Part shown: positions 41,425 through 50,851 of the stretch, one piece after another
Numbering within the stretch: the first letter of the stretch is position 1
How the letters are laid out: the number at the start of each line of letters is the position of its first letter
From: Verrucomicrobiia bacterium
GTDB lineage: Bacteria > Verrucomicrobiota > Verrucomicrobiia > Limisphaerales > UBA11358
Reading direction: 5' to 3'
Assembly: GCA_031290985.1 (NCBI GenBank)
Contig: JARLJW010000053.1
Span: 1 to 64,000, forward strand
Length of the DNA stretch: 64,000 nucleotides
The notes under the pieces: generated by a model
What the model saw: only the letters and a program-made list of their open reading frames with translations
Told to the model about the DNA's origin: nothing
The model's database searches: none
Program-made: the position numbers and the translations under genes

Positions 41425-42597
41425 ATGCGCGAAAAATTTGTCGTCTGGGCGGAAGCCTTGGAAACGTTTTTCCTCGAAGTTATTTTTGAGGAGCGACGCG
41501 ATTACAAGGCCAACCTCACGCGCGCCCTGCTCTTCTTCTTTTCCAAAATTTACCAGGTGGTCGTGACGGTTCACCGCTGGCTGATCAATGTCCGCATCCT
41601 GCGCGACAAGACGCTGGGGATCCAGGTCATCACCGTCGGCAACCTGACAGTGGGCGGCACGGGCAAGACGCCGGTGGTGGAAAAGTTTGCGCGGGAGCTG
41701 CAAAATGCCGGGCGCAAGGTGGCCATCCTCTCGCGCGGCTACCGCTCGAAGCCCACCCCGTTGCACCGGCGGATCATGAACAAGATCCTGCTGCGCGACG
41801 ACCAGACCCCGCCCCGCGTCGTGTCCGACGGCAAATCGCTGCTGCTGGATTCCGAGATGGCCGGCGACGAGCCGTACATGCTCGCGTCCAACCTGAAAGA
41901 TGTCGTGGTGCTGGTGGACAAGGACCGCGTGAAGAGCGGCCGCTATGCGGTTGAAAAATTTGGCTGCGACACGCTGCTGCTCGACGACGGTTTCCAATAC
42001 TGGCGGCTGCGCGGCCGCCGGCATGACGTGGTGCTGATCGACCGCCAGCAGCCGTTCGGCAACGAGCATCTGTTTCCCCGTGGCACGCTGCGGGAGCCGC
42101 CCTCGCATCTGGCGCGCGCCAATACGATCTTCATCACCAAGAGCGACCGCAACACGCACGAACTCCGCGCCCGCATCACGAAGCTGAACCCGACCGCCGC
42201 GATCATCGAGTGCGTGCACAGCCCGATGTATTTCGAGGACGTGTTCACGGGCGAGCGCAAAGGGCTGGACTTCCTGCGGGGCCAGAAGGTCGCCTCGCTG
42301 AGCGGCATCGCGCAGCCGGAAGGTTTTGAGCAAAGCCTGGTGAAGCTCGGCAGTGAACTGGTCTATTCCAAGCGCTTCGCGGATCATCACCGGTTTTCCC
42401 AGCAGGAAATCCTGAACGCCATCAACCGCGCCAAGAAACGGCGGGCGGACATCATCGTCACCACGCAAAAAGACGCCGTGCGTTTTCCCAAGATCGACCG
42501 GCGCGACCTGCCGTTTTATTTCATGCGCGTCGAGATCAAGATCGTGGACGGCGCGGACGGCTTTGAGGATTGTGTGCGTAAAATCTGTTTCCGGTGA
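41425..42597 (+). CDS. lpxK: Tetraacyldisaccharide 4'-kinase (LpxK)
   Basis: 390 residues. Membrane-associated kinase that phosphorylates the lipid A disaccharide at the 4' position. The P-loop is in [17 protein letters not shown] (about residues 72-88); other family patterns are [17 protein letters not shown] and [14 protein letters not shown]. The N-terminal amphipathic/hydrophobic segment fits the family. It is the first gene of an LPS trio; its stop overlaps the next gene. Confidence 0.94.
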   Translation: MREKFVVWAEALETFFLEVIFEERRDYKANLTRALLFFFSKIYQVVVTVHRWLINVRILRDKTLGIQVITVGNLTVGGTGKTPVVEKFARELQNAGRKVAILSRGYRSKPTPLHRRIMNKILLRDDQTPPRVVSDGKSLLLDSEMAGDEPYMLASNLKDVVVLVDKDRVKSGRYAVEKFGCDTLLLDDGFQYWRLRGRRHDVVLIDRQQPFGNEHLFPRGTLREPPSHLARANTIFITKSDRNTHELRARITKLNPTAAIIECVHSPMYFEDVFTGERKGLDFLRGQKVASLSGIAQPEGFEQSLVKLGSELVYSKRFADHHRFSQQEILNAINRAKKRRADIIVTTQKDAVRFPKIDRRDLPFYFMRVEIKIVDGADGFEDCVRKICFR

Positions 42598-43526
42598 TGA
42601 ACACGTTGATTTACTGGGCGGCGCGCTTGGCGGTGGCGGTGATCCAGAGGCTGCCGCTGCTCCTGGTCGCCCGCCTTGGGCGCGGCTTCGGGGCCGTCGC
42701 CGGCCGGCTCGCGGGACGCTATCGCCGCCTGGCGATTGAAAGCCTCACGCTGTGTTTCCCGGAAAAAAGCGACCGGGAAATCCGGCAAATCGCCGGGGAA
42801 ACGTTCCGGCGCCTCGGTGAAAACTACGCCTGCGCCATCCGGACAGCCGCCATGAGTCCCGCGGAATTGAAGCCGCACTTTGAATGCGTCGGCGCGGAAA
42901 AGATCGGCAAATTCCAGCCGGATGCCGGGCCGCAAAACCGGATTGTGGCCATCGGGCATTTTGGAAATTTCGAGCTGTACGCGCATATCGGCCAGTTCTT
43001 GCCGGGATTTCAATGCGGCGCCACCTATCGCGGCTTGAACCAGCCCGGGCTGAACCGAATTTTGGTTTCATTGCGCAACCGCGCCGACTGCCGGTTCTTT
43101 GAACGGCGCGCCGACATCACCGCGCTCAAGGAGGCGATGCGCGGCACCGGTTTGCTGCTGGGATTGCTGGCCGACCAGCATGGGGTCACCGGCATGCGGC
43201 TGCCGTTCTTTGGCCGCGAATGTTCCACCTCCATCGCCCCCGCAGTTTTTGCGCTCCGGTACGGCTGCCCGCTGCATACCGCCATTTGTTACCGGGTCGG
43301 CCTGGGTCGCTGGCGCATTGAAATGGGTGATGAAATTCCCACGCACATCCAGGGTCAACCGCGTTCCGTGGCCGAGATCACGATGGAGGTGAACCGCGAA
43401 TTTGAAAAAGCCATCCGGCGCGACCCGGCCAACTGGTTCTGGGTGCATCGCCGCTGGAAACCGCCCGGCCGGCGAGTCAAACGGATGCTCAACGGCAAAA
43501 TGGCCATCTCCGAAAGCCCGGTGTGA
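42597..43526 (+). CDS. Lipid A biosynthesis acyltransferase (LpxL/HtrB-like)
   Basis: 309 residues from ATG 42597 (TGATG overlap with lpxK); a GTG one codon earlier also exists. Membrane anchor near residues 5-25. The catalytic HxxxxE-type motif is AIGHFGNFELYAH (about 120). The C-terminal WFWVHRRWKPPGR is typical. It adds a secondary acyl chain to lipid A. This is a second LPLAT, separate from the one fused to AcpS at 18253, and its context is clearly LPS. Confidence 0.9.
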   Translation: MNTLIYWAARLAVAVIQRLPLLLVARLGRGFGAVAGRLAGRYRRLAIESLTLCFPEKSDREIRQIAGETFRRLGENYACAIRTAAMSPAELKPHFECVGAEKIGKFQPDAGPQNRIVAIGHFGNFELYAHIGQFLPGFQCGATYRGLNQPGLNRILVSLRNRADCRFFERRADITALKEAMRGTGLLLGLLADQHGVTGMRLPFFGRECSTSIAPAVFALRYGCPLHTAICYRVGLGRWRIEMGDEIPTHIQGQPRSVAEITMEVNREFEKAIRRDPANWFWVHRRWKPPGRRVKRMLNGKMAISESPV

Positions 43527-44629
43527 AAACCCGCGTTCCAGCCAAGCTCGACCCGCCGCGCCGCATCCTGGTGCGCGGCGTCAACTGGCTGGGCGATGCC
43601 GTGCTGACCACGCCGGCCCTGCTGCGGCTGCGTGAACATTTTCCCGGCGCGCACATCACGTTGTTTTGTCCGGACAAGCTCAAGGAGTTGTGGTGGCAGC
43701 ATCCGGCCATCAGCGAAATCATCGCCTTTGAGAGTAGAGCGGCCGCGTGGGTCACCGGCCGCGTGTTGCGGACCGGGAAATTCGACCTGGCACTGGTGTT
43801 GCCGAATTCGCCGCGCTCGGCCATGGAGGTTTTCTTCGCGCGCATTCCGGCACGCATCGGTTATGCCCGGCCATGGCGGAATTTTTTCCTGACGCAAACC
43901 GTTGCTCCCCGCGCCGGAGCCGTCCCGATGCACAAGCGGACGGAAGCGGAAATCAAGGGCTTGATCGCAGGTCGGCCCGCCGCGCGCGTCCCCTACCCTG
44001 CCAGCGCGCACCAAATCCATGAGTATCTCCATCTCACCGCCGCGCTGGGTGCGAATCCGGCTGCGCTCGCTCCGCAACTGACGGTGACGCCGGAAGAGGT
44101 TGCGGCGGTGAAGAAAAAATTCGGGCTGGAGGCGCTTTCACGGCCCGTTTTTGGTTTGAACCCCGGAGCGGAATACGGCCCGGCCAAGCGCTGGCCGGCG
44201 GAAAAATTCAGCGCCGCCGCCAAGGAAATCCAGACACGCACAAATTGTCTCTGGCTCATCTTCGGAGGAAAGAATGATGTGACGCCGGCCACCCGGATTG
44301 GCCAGGGCATCGAGCATCAAAATCTTGCGGGCAAAACCTCGTTGCGCGAATTGATGGCGCTGCTCAAGCTCTGCCGCGTCCTGTTGACGAACGACACCGG
44401 CCCGATGCATGTCGCCGCCGCGCTGGGAACGCCGGTCGTTGTTCCCTTCGGCAGCACCTCGCCGGAACTCACCGGGCCGGTTTCAGCAGATGGAGTCCGC
44501 CACCAGATCATCAAATCGGACGCGCCTTGCTCGCCCTGCTTTCTCCGCGAATGCCCCATTGATTTCCGCTGCCTGAACGGCATCAGCAGCGGGCAGGTTG
44601 CCGCCACGGTTTTGCAGGCCGTCGGCTGA
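43523..44629 (+). CDS. waaF: LPS heptosyltransferase II-like glycosyltransferase (GT9)
   Basis: 368 residues from GTG 43523, overlapping the acyltransferase by four bases. Family GT9: RRILVRGVNWLGDAVLTTPAL at the start, LVLPNSPRSAMEVFF, and the C-terminal donor-binding LLTNDTGPMHVAAALGTPVV with PFGSTSPE. It adds a heptose (or related sugar) to the inner LPS core. Assignment to heptosyltransferase II is by overall match; acceptor specificity is inferred. Confidence 0.88.
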   Translation: MKTRVPAKLDPPRRILVRGVNWLGDAVLTTPALLRLREHFPGAHITLFCPDKLKELWWQHPAISEIIAFESRAAAWVTGRVLRTGKFDLALVLPNSPRSAMEVFFARIPARIGYARPWRNFFLTQTVAPRAGAVPMHKRTEAEIKGLIAGRPAARVPYPASAHQIHEYLHLTAALGANPAALAPQLTVTPEEVAAVKKKFGLEALSRPVFGLNPGAEYGPAKRWPAEKFSAAAKEIQTRTNCLWLIFGGKNDVTPATRIGQGIEHQNLAGKTSLRELMALLKLCRVLLTNDTGPMHVAAALGTPVVVPFGSTSPELTGPVSADGVRHQIIKSDAPCSPCFLRECPIDFRCLNGISSGQVAATVLQAVG

Positions 44630-44657
44630 TACTTTTCCCCCGCCAAAAACTTTTCCC

Positions 44658-44698
44658 TTGACGCGGCGGCCTGACTGTCCTAGTGTCATAGGACAGTC
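44658..44698 (+). promoter_or_regulatory. Promoter with GntR-type palindromic operator
   Basis: TTGACG (44658-44663) and TAGTGT (44681-44686) are spaced 17 bp. Overlaying the -10 is a perfect inverted repeat, GACTGTCCTA-GTGTCA-TAGGACAGTC (44673-44698), a clear operator for the following YtrA-type GntR repressor. Only about 12 bases separate the expected transcription start from the ATG, so the message has a very short leader. Confidence 0.78.
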
Positions 44699-44704
44699 GG
44701 CGTT

Positions 44705-45106
44705 ATGATATTTCAGATCGATTTCAAGTCCGGCACACCGGTTTACCTGCAACTGGTGGAGCAGATCCGCCATGCCGCCGCCTCGGGCGGGCTGCGCACG
44801 GGCGAACCGCTGCCCTCCATCCGGCCGCTGGCCGAGGAATTGCGCGTGAACCGCAACACCATCGCCAAGGCCTATGCGGAACTGGAAAGCCAGGGGGTCA
44901 TCGAAACCGTTCCCGGCAAGGGCTGCTTCCTCAAGGCGGTCGGTTCCCCGCTCACCAAAACCGCGCGCAACGACCTGCTCGTCCAGGAGATCGACCGCGC
45001 CGTGGTCGCCGCGCACCACCTGCAGATCACGGATGACGAACTGCTCGCGCTCGTAAAAAAGCGCCTGGAAACCTTCGAGCGCAAAAACCACGCCGCCCGC
45101 GATTAA
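44705..45106 (+). CDS. GntR-family regulator, YtrA type
   Basis: 133 residues. Winged HTH (residues 10-75: YLQLVEQIRHAAASGGLRTG, then NRNTIAKAYAELESQGVIET) with only a short C-terminal tail and no ligand domain, the YtrA subfamily layout. These repress ABC-transporter operons. An ABC ATPase and permease follow (45122, 46024), and a palindromic operator lies on the promoter, so autorepression of the three-gene operon is likely. Confidence 0.9.
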   Translation: MIFQIDFKSGTPVYLQLVEQIRHAAASGGLRTGEPLPSIRPLAEELRVNRNTIAKAYAELESQGVIETVPGKGCFLKAVGSPLTKTARNDLLVQEIDRAVVAAHHLQITDDELLALVKKRLETFERKNHAARD

Positions 45107-45121
45107 CCCAGGAAACACCGC

Positions 45122-46027
45122 ATGAATACTGACGCCCCCGTGATCGAAATCCAAAACCTGGTGCGCCGTTACGGCAAACACGACGCCGTGGACGGCCTCT
45201 CCCTCGCAGTCCGTCCCGGCAAATGCTACGGCTTCTTCGGTCGCAACGGCGCGGGCAAGACCACGACGATCAAGTGCCTCTTGAACCTGCTCCGCCCCGA
45301 TTCCGGCAACGTGCGCGTGTTCGGCCTCGACCCGCGCAAAAACGAAGTCACCATCAAATCGCGCATCGCCTACGTGCCCGACGTGGTGGCGTTTTATCCC
45401 TGGATGAGCGTGCGCGACACGCTGGAATATCTCGCCTCGTTCCGCGAGAACTGGAACCAGGACATCGAAAAGGATTTGTTGAACCGTTTCCAGCTCGACC
45501 CCGCCAAGAAGACCACCAGCCTATCCAAGGGCCAGCGCACCCAACTGGCGCTCATCGGCGCCATCTGCCCGGAGCCGGAACTGCTGCTGCTCGACGAGCC
45601 GACCAGCGGCCTCGATCCGATCGTGCGGCGCGAGTTCATTGAGACCGTCATCGGCGCGTATCAATCCGGCGACCCCAACCGGCGCACGGTTTTTGTCTCC
45701 ACCCATCTCATCTCCGAATTCGAGGGCTTGATCGACGAGTTTACCATCATCGAACAGGGTCGCGAGCTGCTGACCATGGAAGCCGATGCCGCGCGCGACC
45801 GGTTCAAGAAAATCAACGCTCGCCTGCCGGAGGAAATCAAAATCAACCTGCCGGGAGCCTTGCGCGTGAAACGAAACGGGCGCGAACTGGAGATCCTGGC
45901 CAACGGCAACAGCGAGCAACTGCTCGCGGAACTCAAGGCGCACCAGCCGGAGGCATTAAAGATCGAGGCGCTGTCACTGGAGGAGATTTTCGTGGCCTCG
46001 GACATCCTGAAAAAAGCCAACGCATGA
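45122..46027 (+). CDS. ABC transporter ATP-binding protein
   Basis: 301 residues. Walker A FGRNGAGKTTTIKCL, signature LSKGQRTQLALIGAI, Walker B ELLLLDEPTSGLDP, all intact. A C-terminal tail of about 85 residues follows. Sequence type fits export ABC ATPases controlled by YtrA regulators. It starts after an AGGAAACACC ribosome-binding region and its stop overlaps the permease start by four bases. Confidence 0.93.
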   Translation: MNTDAPVIEIQNLVRRYGKHDAVDGLSLAVRPGKCYGFFGRNGAGKTTTIKCLLNLLRPDSGNVRVFGLDPRKNEVTIKSRIAYVPDVVAFYPWMSVRDTLEYLASFRENWNQDIEKDLLNRFQLDPAKKTTSLSKGQRTQLALIGAICPEPELLLLDEPTSGLDPIVRREFIETVIGAYQSGDPNRRTVFVSTHLISEFEGLIDEFTIIEQGRELLTMEADAARDRFKKINARLPEEIKINLPGALRVKRNGRELEILANGNSEQLLAELKAHQPEALKIEALSLEEIFVASDILKKANA

Positions 46028-48798
46028 ACGCGCTTGTCAAAAAGGAAATCCGCCTGCTGCTGCCGAACTTCGGGTTCGCCTGCGTGCTGGCCCTGGCGGG
46101 TCTTTTTCCAAACCACGCGGACAGCCTGTTCAGCGGCATCGTTTATTTCATCGGCTGCATTTTTTGTCCGGCGGTCGTGGTCATGCTGGCGTTGAGTTCC
46201 TTTGGCAGCGAGGTGGGTTCGGGGACTTTTTCCAACCTGCTCGCCCAGCCGGTTTCCCGCGTGAAAATCTGGGAGACAAAAATCACGCTGCTGGCGGCCG
46301 CCTTGCTGGCCGTCGCATTTTTGTGGCTGATGGCATTTGTCGCCAGTGGATTTCACGGCAATCAGAACCACGGTTTCAATGACTGGCTGGACCTGCTCGC
46401 CTTCGTCATCGTGTTTGGCCTGGTCATTTTTTCCGGCGGGTTGTGGACGGTGTTGCTGCTGCGACAGGTGGCGGCGGCCTTCTGGTTCACGCTGCTCGTC
46501 CCCGGTGCGCTGCTCGTGATCCTGGCCGCGCTATTCAGCGAACAGGATGGCAATTTGTTTGCCGGCCTGATCATCAGCGTCCTTGGCCTGTATAGTCTCG
46601 CGGGGGTTTTCTTTGCGCGCTGGCTGTTCCTGCGGGCGCAGGATTTGCAGTGGTCGGGCGGCAACATCGTGCTGCCGGAACTGGACGGGCTGGCACGGTT
46701 CCGGCCGGCGGCGGGTGTACGGCGTGAATGGTGTCCACGGCCGGCCTTATGGTGGAAGGAATTCATGCTGCACCAGTCGCAACTGATCATGGCCTTCGCG
46801 CTCGCCCTGTTGCACCTCGGCGTGCTCGCGGCGCGGCACTTCCTCAACCTGGCCAAGTCGCCGGATTTGAAATTCGTCCTCGAAATTTTCTGGGGCCTGT
46901 GGCTCGTGATGCCGTTGCTCATCGGCTGCGCCGCGGTGGCGGAGGAGCGCAAGCTGGGCACGCTGGAAGGCCAGCTCTGCCTGCCGGTGCGCCGCTGGAC
47001 GCAGTTCGGCATCAAATTCACCGTTGCGCTGGGTTTGGCCCTGGTGCTGGGCGCAGCGATGCCGCTCTTATTTGAAGGATCGCGCATTGTACCGGGCCCA
47101 CCGCTCTCCATTGCGGCAATGCAAAACGGCTGGTTGAACCAGCTTTCCACTTGGCAGGTTTTCATCTGGAACTGCATAATGGCGGTCAATCTTTCCCTGC
47201 CCGTACTGGTGTTTGTTTTTGTCGCAGCGACCACTTGTGCAATTTCGTTTTATGTCTCCACGCTCGCCCGGAACACGCTGCAATCGCTGGCCCCGGCGGT
47301 GTTAGGCATCATGCTCGCGGCAACGTTGTTGGGCATGGCCGGGCAGTCATGGAGCCAGATACATGACTTTTTGTGGAGCGGGCCGCTGCCCTACTTTATT
47401 GGCATCCCCATCATGGCGTTGACGCTGCTGCTGCTCTCGTTCAGAAATTTCCAGCAGGCCCGCACAAGTCTGCGCATGGGTTGGACCAATTTGGCGGTCC
47501 TGACCGGCGCGCTGGTTCTGGCCGGGGTCATGACTTCGGCGATCTATCATCGGTTCTGGGAAAAGCTTACGCCTTTTGAGCCCGCGCACGGCGCGGCACG
47601 GCTGAAACTCGCCAACCCGCCGCAAGCCAGGCTCAATGTGTGGTGGGCAGAAACCACCGTCCATCTGCCGGATGGGAAAACATGGACGGCCCAGTTTGCG
47701 TCCAAGCGGAACCTCCCCGCACCCATGGCACAATTGTTCGGCAGCTACCAAGTCGCTTTGGAGGACAAAAAGTTATTCAACGGGTCAAACTGGGTGGACA
47801 TCAGACATTACAGCAAGGAGTTGATTGGCACCAAGACCGACGGGACACTCTGGATTTCCGAGGCACCGATGTCGGCGACCAGACTGAGCAACGGGACTCA
47901 GAAAATTGATGAGCAGAAGATGAGAAATCTGGTGCAATTCGGCTCGGAAACCAACTGGCGCACCGTATTGCCGGAGTATCGTTCCGCCTTGCTCGTAAAG
48001 AATGATGGAACACTTTGGCGGTTGGGAACAAACTGGCGGTTGGCAACACACCGGGTCAATGAAAAATGGCCAGAGCTGCGGAGCTTCACGCCCTACCGGC
48101 TCGGGACCGAATCTGACTGGTTGGGTGGTAGCCTGGACTATTCCCAATTCACCCTCCAAAAGACCAATGGCAGCATCTGGATTTCGCTCAACGACCACAG
48201 TCATACCAACGGGTTGAAGGTGCTGGAACTCGAACTGGGCTTTGCCATGGTGCAACTCTACGACGGCGCACATGGCAAATACCGGAGCCTCTCCCAAATC
48301 ACCCATGGATTACCATTCAAGGTCGGCATCCTGGAGGACGGGACTTTCCGTATCTGGGCGGACATGCGTCTAGGCGGGAAGCGGAGAACCTATGACTGGG
48401 CGCCTGCTGATTTGCAAATTGGCAGTTCAACGAATTGGCTGGCCCTGGCCGGCGGCAACGAAAAAATTGTCACGCTCAAGGACGATGGCACGCTATGGCT
48501 CTGGGACTTTCGTGACCGCTCCAATCGCGGCTGGGACGAGGCGTGGTCGGAGCAAGACACAGTCAAGATCGTCCCCACCCGCCTGGGTTCCTGCTCGGAC
48601 TGGATTGCGATTTCTGGGAGCAGCGAAAGCGTGGTCGCCCTGGCCGCCGACGGCAGCCTGTGGTTTTGGCCGTTGTACCGGCCCGAGAATTTTAATAATA
48701 ACCACGGCGATCAGCCCGATCAGCCCGATATTCAGCCGTGGCTGGACTTCTCCCGCAAGCCGCAGTTGCTCGGCAATGTTTTCGCCGAAGGCCGTTGA
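46024..48798 (+). CDS. ABC-2 type permease fused to RCC1-like repeat domain
   Basis: 924 residues. Residues about 1-510 form the ABC-2 permease with about 12 hydrophobic segments (PNFGFACVLALAGLF; AFVIVFGLVIFSGGLWTVLL; LVLGAAMPLLF; VFIWNCIMAVNLSLPVLVFV). Residues about 520-924 are extracytoplasmic and carry RCC1-like repeats: NWVDIRHYSKELIGTKTDGT, TVLPEYRSALLVKNDGTLWR, NWLALAGGNEKIVTLKDDGT, DWIAISGSSESVVALAADGS. The repeat pattern (N/D)W..I......A.DGTLW matches the propeller proteins seen elsewhere in the window. Such a fusion is unusual and suggests a sensor or a substrate-docking domain. The boundary is at about residue 515. Confidence 0.85.
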   Translation: MNALVKKEIRLLLPNFGFACVLALAGLFPNHADSLFSGIVYFIGCIFCPAVVVMLALSSFGSEVGSGTFSNLLAQPVSRVKIWETKITLLAAALLAVAFLWLMAFVASGFHGNQNHGFNDWLDLLAFVIVFGLVIFSGGLWTVLLLRQVAAAFWFTLLVPGALLVILAALFSEQDGNLFAGLIISVLGLYSLAGVFFARWLFLRAQDLQWSGGNIVLPELDGLARFRPAAGVRREWCPRPALWWKEFMLHQSQLIMAFALALLHLGVLAARHFLNLAKSPDLKFVLEIFWGLWLVMPLLIGCAAVAEERKLGTLEGQLCLPVRRWTQFGIKFTVALGLALVLGAAMPLLFEGSRIVPGPPLSIAAMQNGWLNQLSTWQVFIWNCIMAVNLSLPVLVFVFVAATTCAISFYVSTLARNTLQSLAPAVLGIMLAATLLGMAGQSWSQIHDFLWSGPLPYFIGIPIMALTLLLLSFRNFQQARTSLRMGWTNLAVLTGALVLAGVMTSAIYHRFWEKLTPFEPAHGAARLKLANPPQARLNVWWAETTVHLPDGKTWTAQFASKRNLPAPMAQLFGSYQVALEDKKLFNGSNWVDIRHYSKELIGTKTDGTLWISEAPMSATRLSNGTQKIDEQKMRNLVQFGSETNWRTVLPEYRSALLVKNDGTLWRLGTNWRLATHRVNEKWPELRSFTPYRLGTESDWLGGSLDYSQFTLQKTNGSIWISLNDHSHTNGLKVLELELGFAMVQLYDGAHGKYRSLSQITHGLPFKVGILEDGTFRIWADMRLGGKRRTYDWAPADLQIGSSTNWLALAGGNEKIVTLKDDGTLWLWDFRDRSNRGWDEAWSEQDTVKIVPTRLGSCSDWIAISGSSESVVALAADGSLWFWPLYRPENFNNNHGDQPDQPDIQPWLDFSRKPQLLGNVFAEGR

Positions 48799-48917
48799 AG
48801 CAAATTCTTTGTATCGGCACGGCTCCGTGGTAGTTTTTGCGCCGTGAAAACGGTCACCCAGCTCACCAAACAGTTCGTCGCGCCAGGGGCGTAGACAATG
48901 TGCCACCGTGGCCCAGG

Positions 48918-49712
48918 ATGCAAATTTTTGTCATCAATCTAGACCAGAAACCCGGGCGTTGGCAGCGCATGGCGGGGCTGCTGGCGGGGCTGCCATTCCA
49001 CCGCATCGCCGCAGTGGATGGCAAAGCGATCGACGGGCCGGAGCAAAGTTCCCGGCCTTTCCCGGGGATATTGTCGCGCTATCATCAGGCCTGCATCCTC
49101 AGCCACCGGGCGGCGTTGCAAGCGTTGCTGGCGGGCGCCGACCGTTATGGTTGTGTGCTGGAGGACGATGTTTTCATCAGCCCCGATTTCCCCAAGTTCA
49201 TCCGCGACGAGACCTGGATCCCCCCGGGTTGTGACCTGGTAAAAATTGAGACCACGACGCGGCCGGTTTGGTTCACCGGCCGGCACATCGCCTGCCGAAA
49301 CCGGCGGGCCATACGCCTGCATTCGCTGCATCTGGGGGCGGCCGGCTACATCGTCAGCCGCCGGGGAGCGGAAATCCTGCTGGAAATGACCGTCGGACCG
49401 GATCGCGCGATTGATCGCATCCTGTTTGGAAAGGCAGGGCGGGAACGATTGCACCCGGTGTACCAACTGATGCCGGCGTTGTGCATCCAAGGGAACCACC
49501 GGGGTGACGGGATGACCTTTCCGGACATGGAAAGCTCCATTGACCACACCGCGCCATTGCCCGTCGCTCCAAAACCCGCGCCATTACGAAAGCCATTGCC
49601 GGCCAAAGTGAAGCGGGAGTTGCTGCGCCCCTTTCAACAGCTCCAGGCCGCGACCAAAACCGCGGGTCTGCGGTTAAAGAGCCTCCGGCGCGAAGGCGTG
49701 CCATTTGTCTGA
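48918..49712 (+). CDS. Glycosyltransferase family 25 (LPS type)
   Basis: 264 residues from ATG 48918 (MQIFVINLDQKPGRWQRM); an earlier in-frame start lies in unrelated DNA. GT25 signs: INLDQKPGRWQRM at the N-terminus, then QACILSHRAALQALL and GCVLEDDVFISPDF with the DxD-like DDV. C-terminal basic tail (RKPLPAKVKRELL) may bind the membrane. It likely transfers a sugar (often galactose) to LPS or a glycoprotein; acceptor unknown. Confidence 0.85.
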   Translation: MQIFVINLDQKPGRWQRMAGLLAGLPFHRIAAVDGKAIDGPEQSSRPFPGILSRYHQACILSHRAALQALLAGADRYGCVLEDDVFISPDFPKFIRDETWIPPGCDLVKIETTTRPVWFTGRHIACRNRRAIRLHSLHLGAAGYIVSRRGAEILLEMTVGPDRAIDRILFGKAGRERLHPVYQLMPALCIQGNHRGDGMTFPDMESSIDHTAPLPVAPKPAPLRKPLPAKVKRELLRPFQQLQAATKTAGLRLKSLRREGVPFV

Positions 49713-49716
49713 GGCG

Positions 49717-49852
49717 GGGTGCATCTTGACCTCGTCCTGGTTCGGAGTTCCGCCTTTAGGCGGTTCGGGTGATATGACGCGCCGGGCCGCCTAAAGGCGG
49801 AACTCCAAACGGGCAGACGCCCCGCTTTTAACGACAATGTCGAGATGCACCC
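49717..49852. repeat. MITE-like element with nested inverted repeats
   Basis: Outer imperfect inverted repeats GGGTGCATCTTGAC (49717-49730) and GTCGAGATGCACCC (49839-49852). Inside is a perfect 20-bp inverted repeat, GGAGTTCCGCCTTTAGGCGG (49744-49763) and its complement at 49787-49806, with a 23-base loop. No coding capacity. Resembles a miniature transposable element or a large terminator. Confidence 0.75.
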
Positions 49853-49915
49853 TCTGATCCGGGCCGGGCTTCCAAGCGCTTGCGTTTCAGATTTTGCTGC
49901 GGAATACTGCGGGCT

Positions 49916-50833
49916 GTGCAACTGACCGTCACGCAACTCACCGACCAACTCGTCGCGTCCTATGCCAAGGCGGGCGGCATCAACCATCTGGACGGAAAGA
50001 ATCTCCCGTCCAAACGCGTGGTCACCGGCCTGACGTGCGACCTGCTGCGGTTGCTGTTCCCGGGATTTTTTGACGAGAAGCTGATCCATTCCTCCGAGAT
50101 CAAAGTGGAGACGGCGGCGTTGCTGGACTCCATCATCGGCACGCTGGAGGACGAGATCCGCAAGGCGCTGGAATATAACCCGCCGGACGGCCTGGCCAAA
50201 AAAGACGTGGCGCACGAGGCGCACAAGGTGACGGTGGAATTTTTGGAAAGCCTCCCCCGGGTCCGGGAGATTTTGCAGACGGACGTGCAGGCGGCCTTTG
50301 ATGGCGATCCGGCGGCGGCGAGCAAGGAGGAGATCATCGTCTCGTATCCGTTCATCGAGGCCATCGCGGTGCAACGGCTCGCGCACGAACTGTACGTGAA
50401 GGAACTGGCGCTGATTCCGCGCATCATGACCGAATGGGCGCACGGGCGCACGGGAATAGATCTGAATCCGGGCGCGAAGATCGGTTCACACTTTTTCATC
50501 GATCACGGCACCGGCACGGTCGTGGGCGAAACCGCGATCATCGGCAATCATGTGAAGATGTATCATGGCGTGACCCTCGGTGCGAAATCGACGGCGGGCG
50601 GCCAGTTGCTGAAGGGCAAGAGGCGGCACCCGACCATCGAGGACCGCGTGACGATCTATCCCGGCGCGACCATCCTCGGCGGCGAGACCATCATCGGCGC
50701 CGGCAGCACCATCGGCGGCAATGTGTTCATCATGGACAGCGTGCAGCCCAATTCATTGGTGATCTACGATGGCCTGGACATGCGCGTCCTCAGCAAGACG
50801 GACAAGAACACCGCGGTGGATTTCCAAATCTGA
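49916..50833 (+). CDS. cysE: Serine O-acetyltransferase (EpsC/CysE type)
   Basis: 305 residues from GTG 49916; a TTG at 49880 is an alternative. N-terminal helical domain (residues 1-160), then a left-handed beta-helix of hexapeptide repeats with catalytic DHGTGTVVGETAIIGNHV and YHGVTLGAKS, both family hallmarks. It makes O-acetylserine for cysteine synthesis. The N-terminal region is longer than in E. coli CysE, as in the EpsC group. Downstream 20 bases away is a convergent gene. Confidence 0.93.
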   Translation: MQLTVTQLTDQLVASYAKAGGINHLDGKNLPSKRVVTGLTCDLLRLLFPGFFDEKLIHSSEIKVETAALLDSIIGTLEDEIRKALEYNPPDGLAKKDVAHEAHKVTVEFLESLPRVREILQTDVQAAFDGDPAAASKEEIIVSYPFIEAIAVQRLAHELYVKELALIPRIMTEWAHGRTGIDLNPGAKIGSHFFIDHGTGTVVGETAIIGNHVKMYHGVTLGAKSTAGGQLLKGKRRHPTIEDRVTIYPGATILGGETIIGAGSTIGGNVFIMDSVQPNSLVIYDGLDMRVLSKTDKNTAVDFQI

Positions 50834-50851
50834 GCAAGCCATCCCCTGCCC

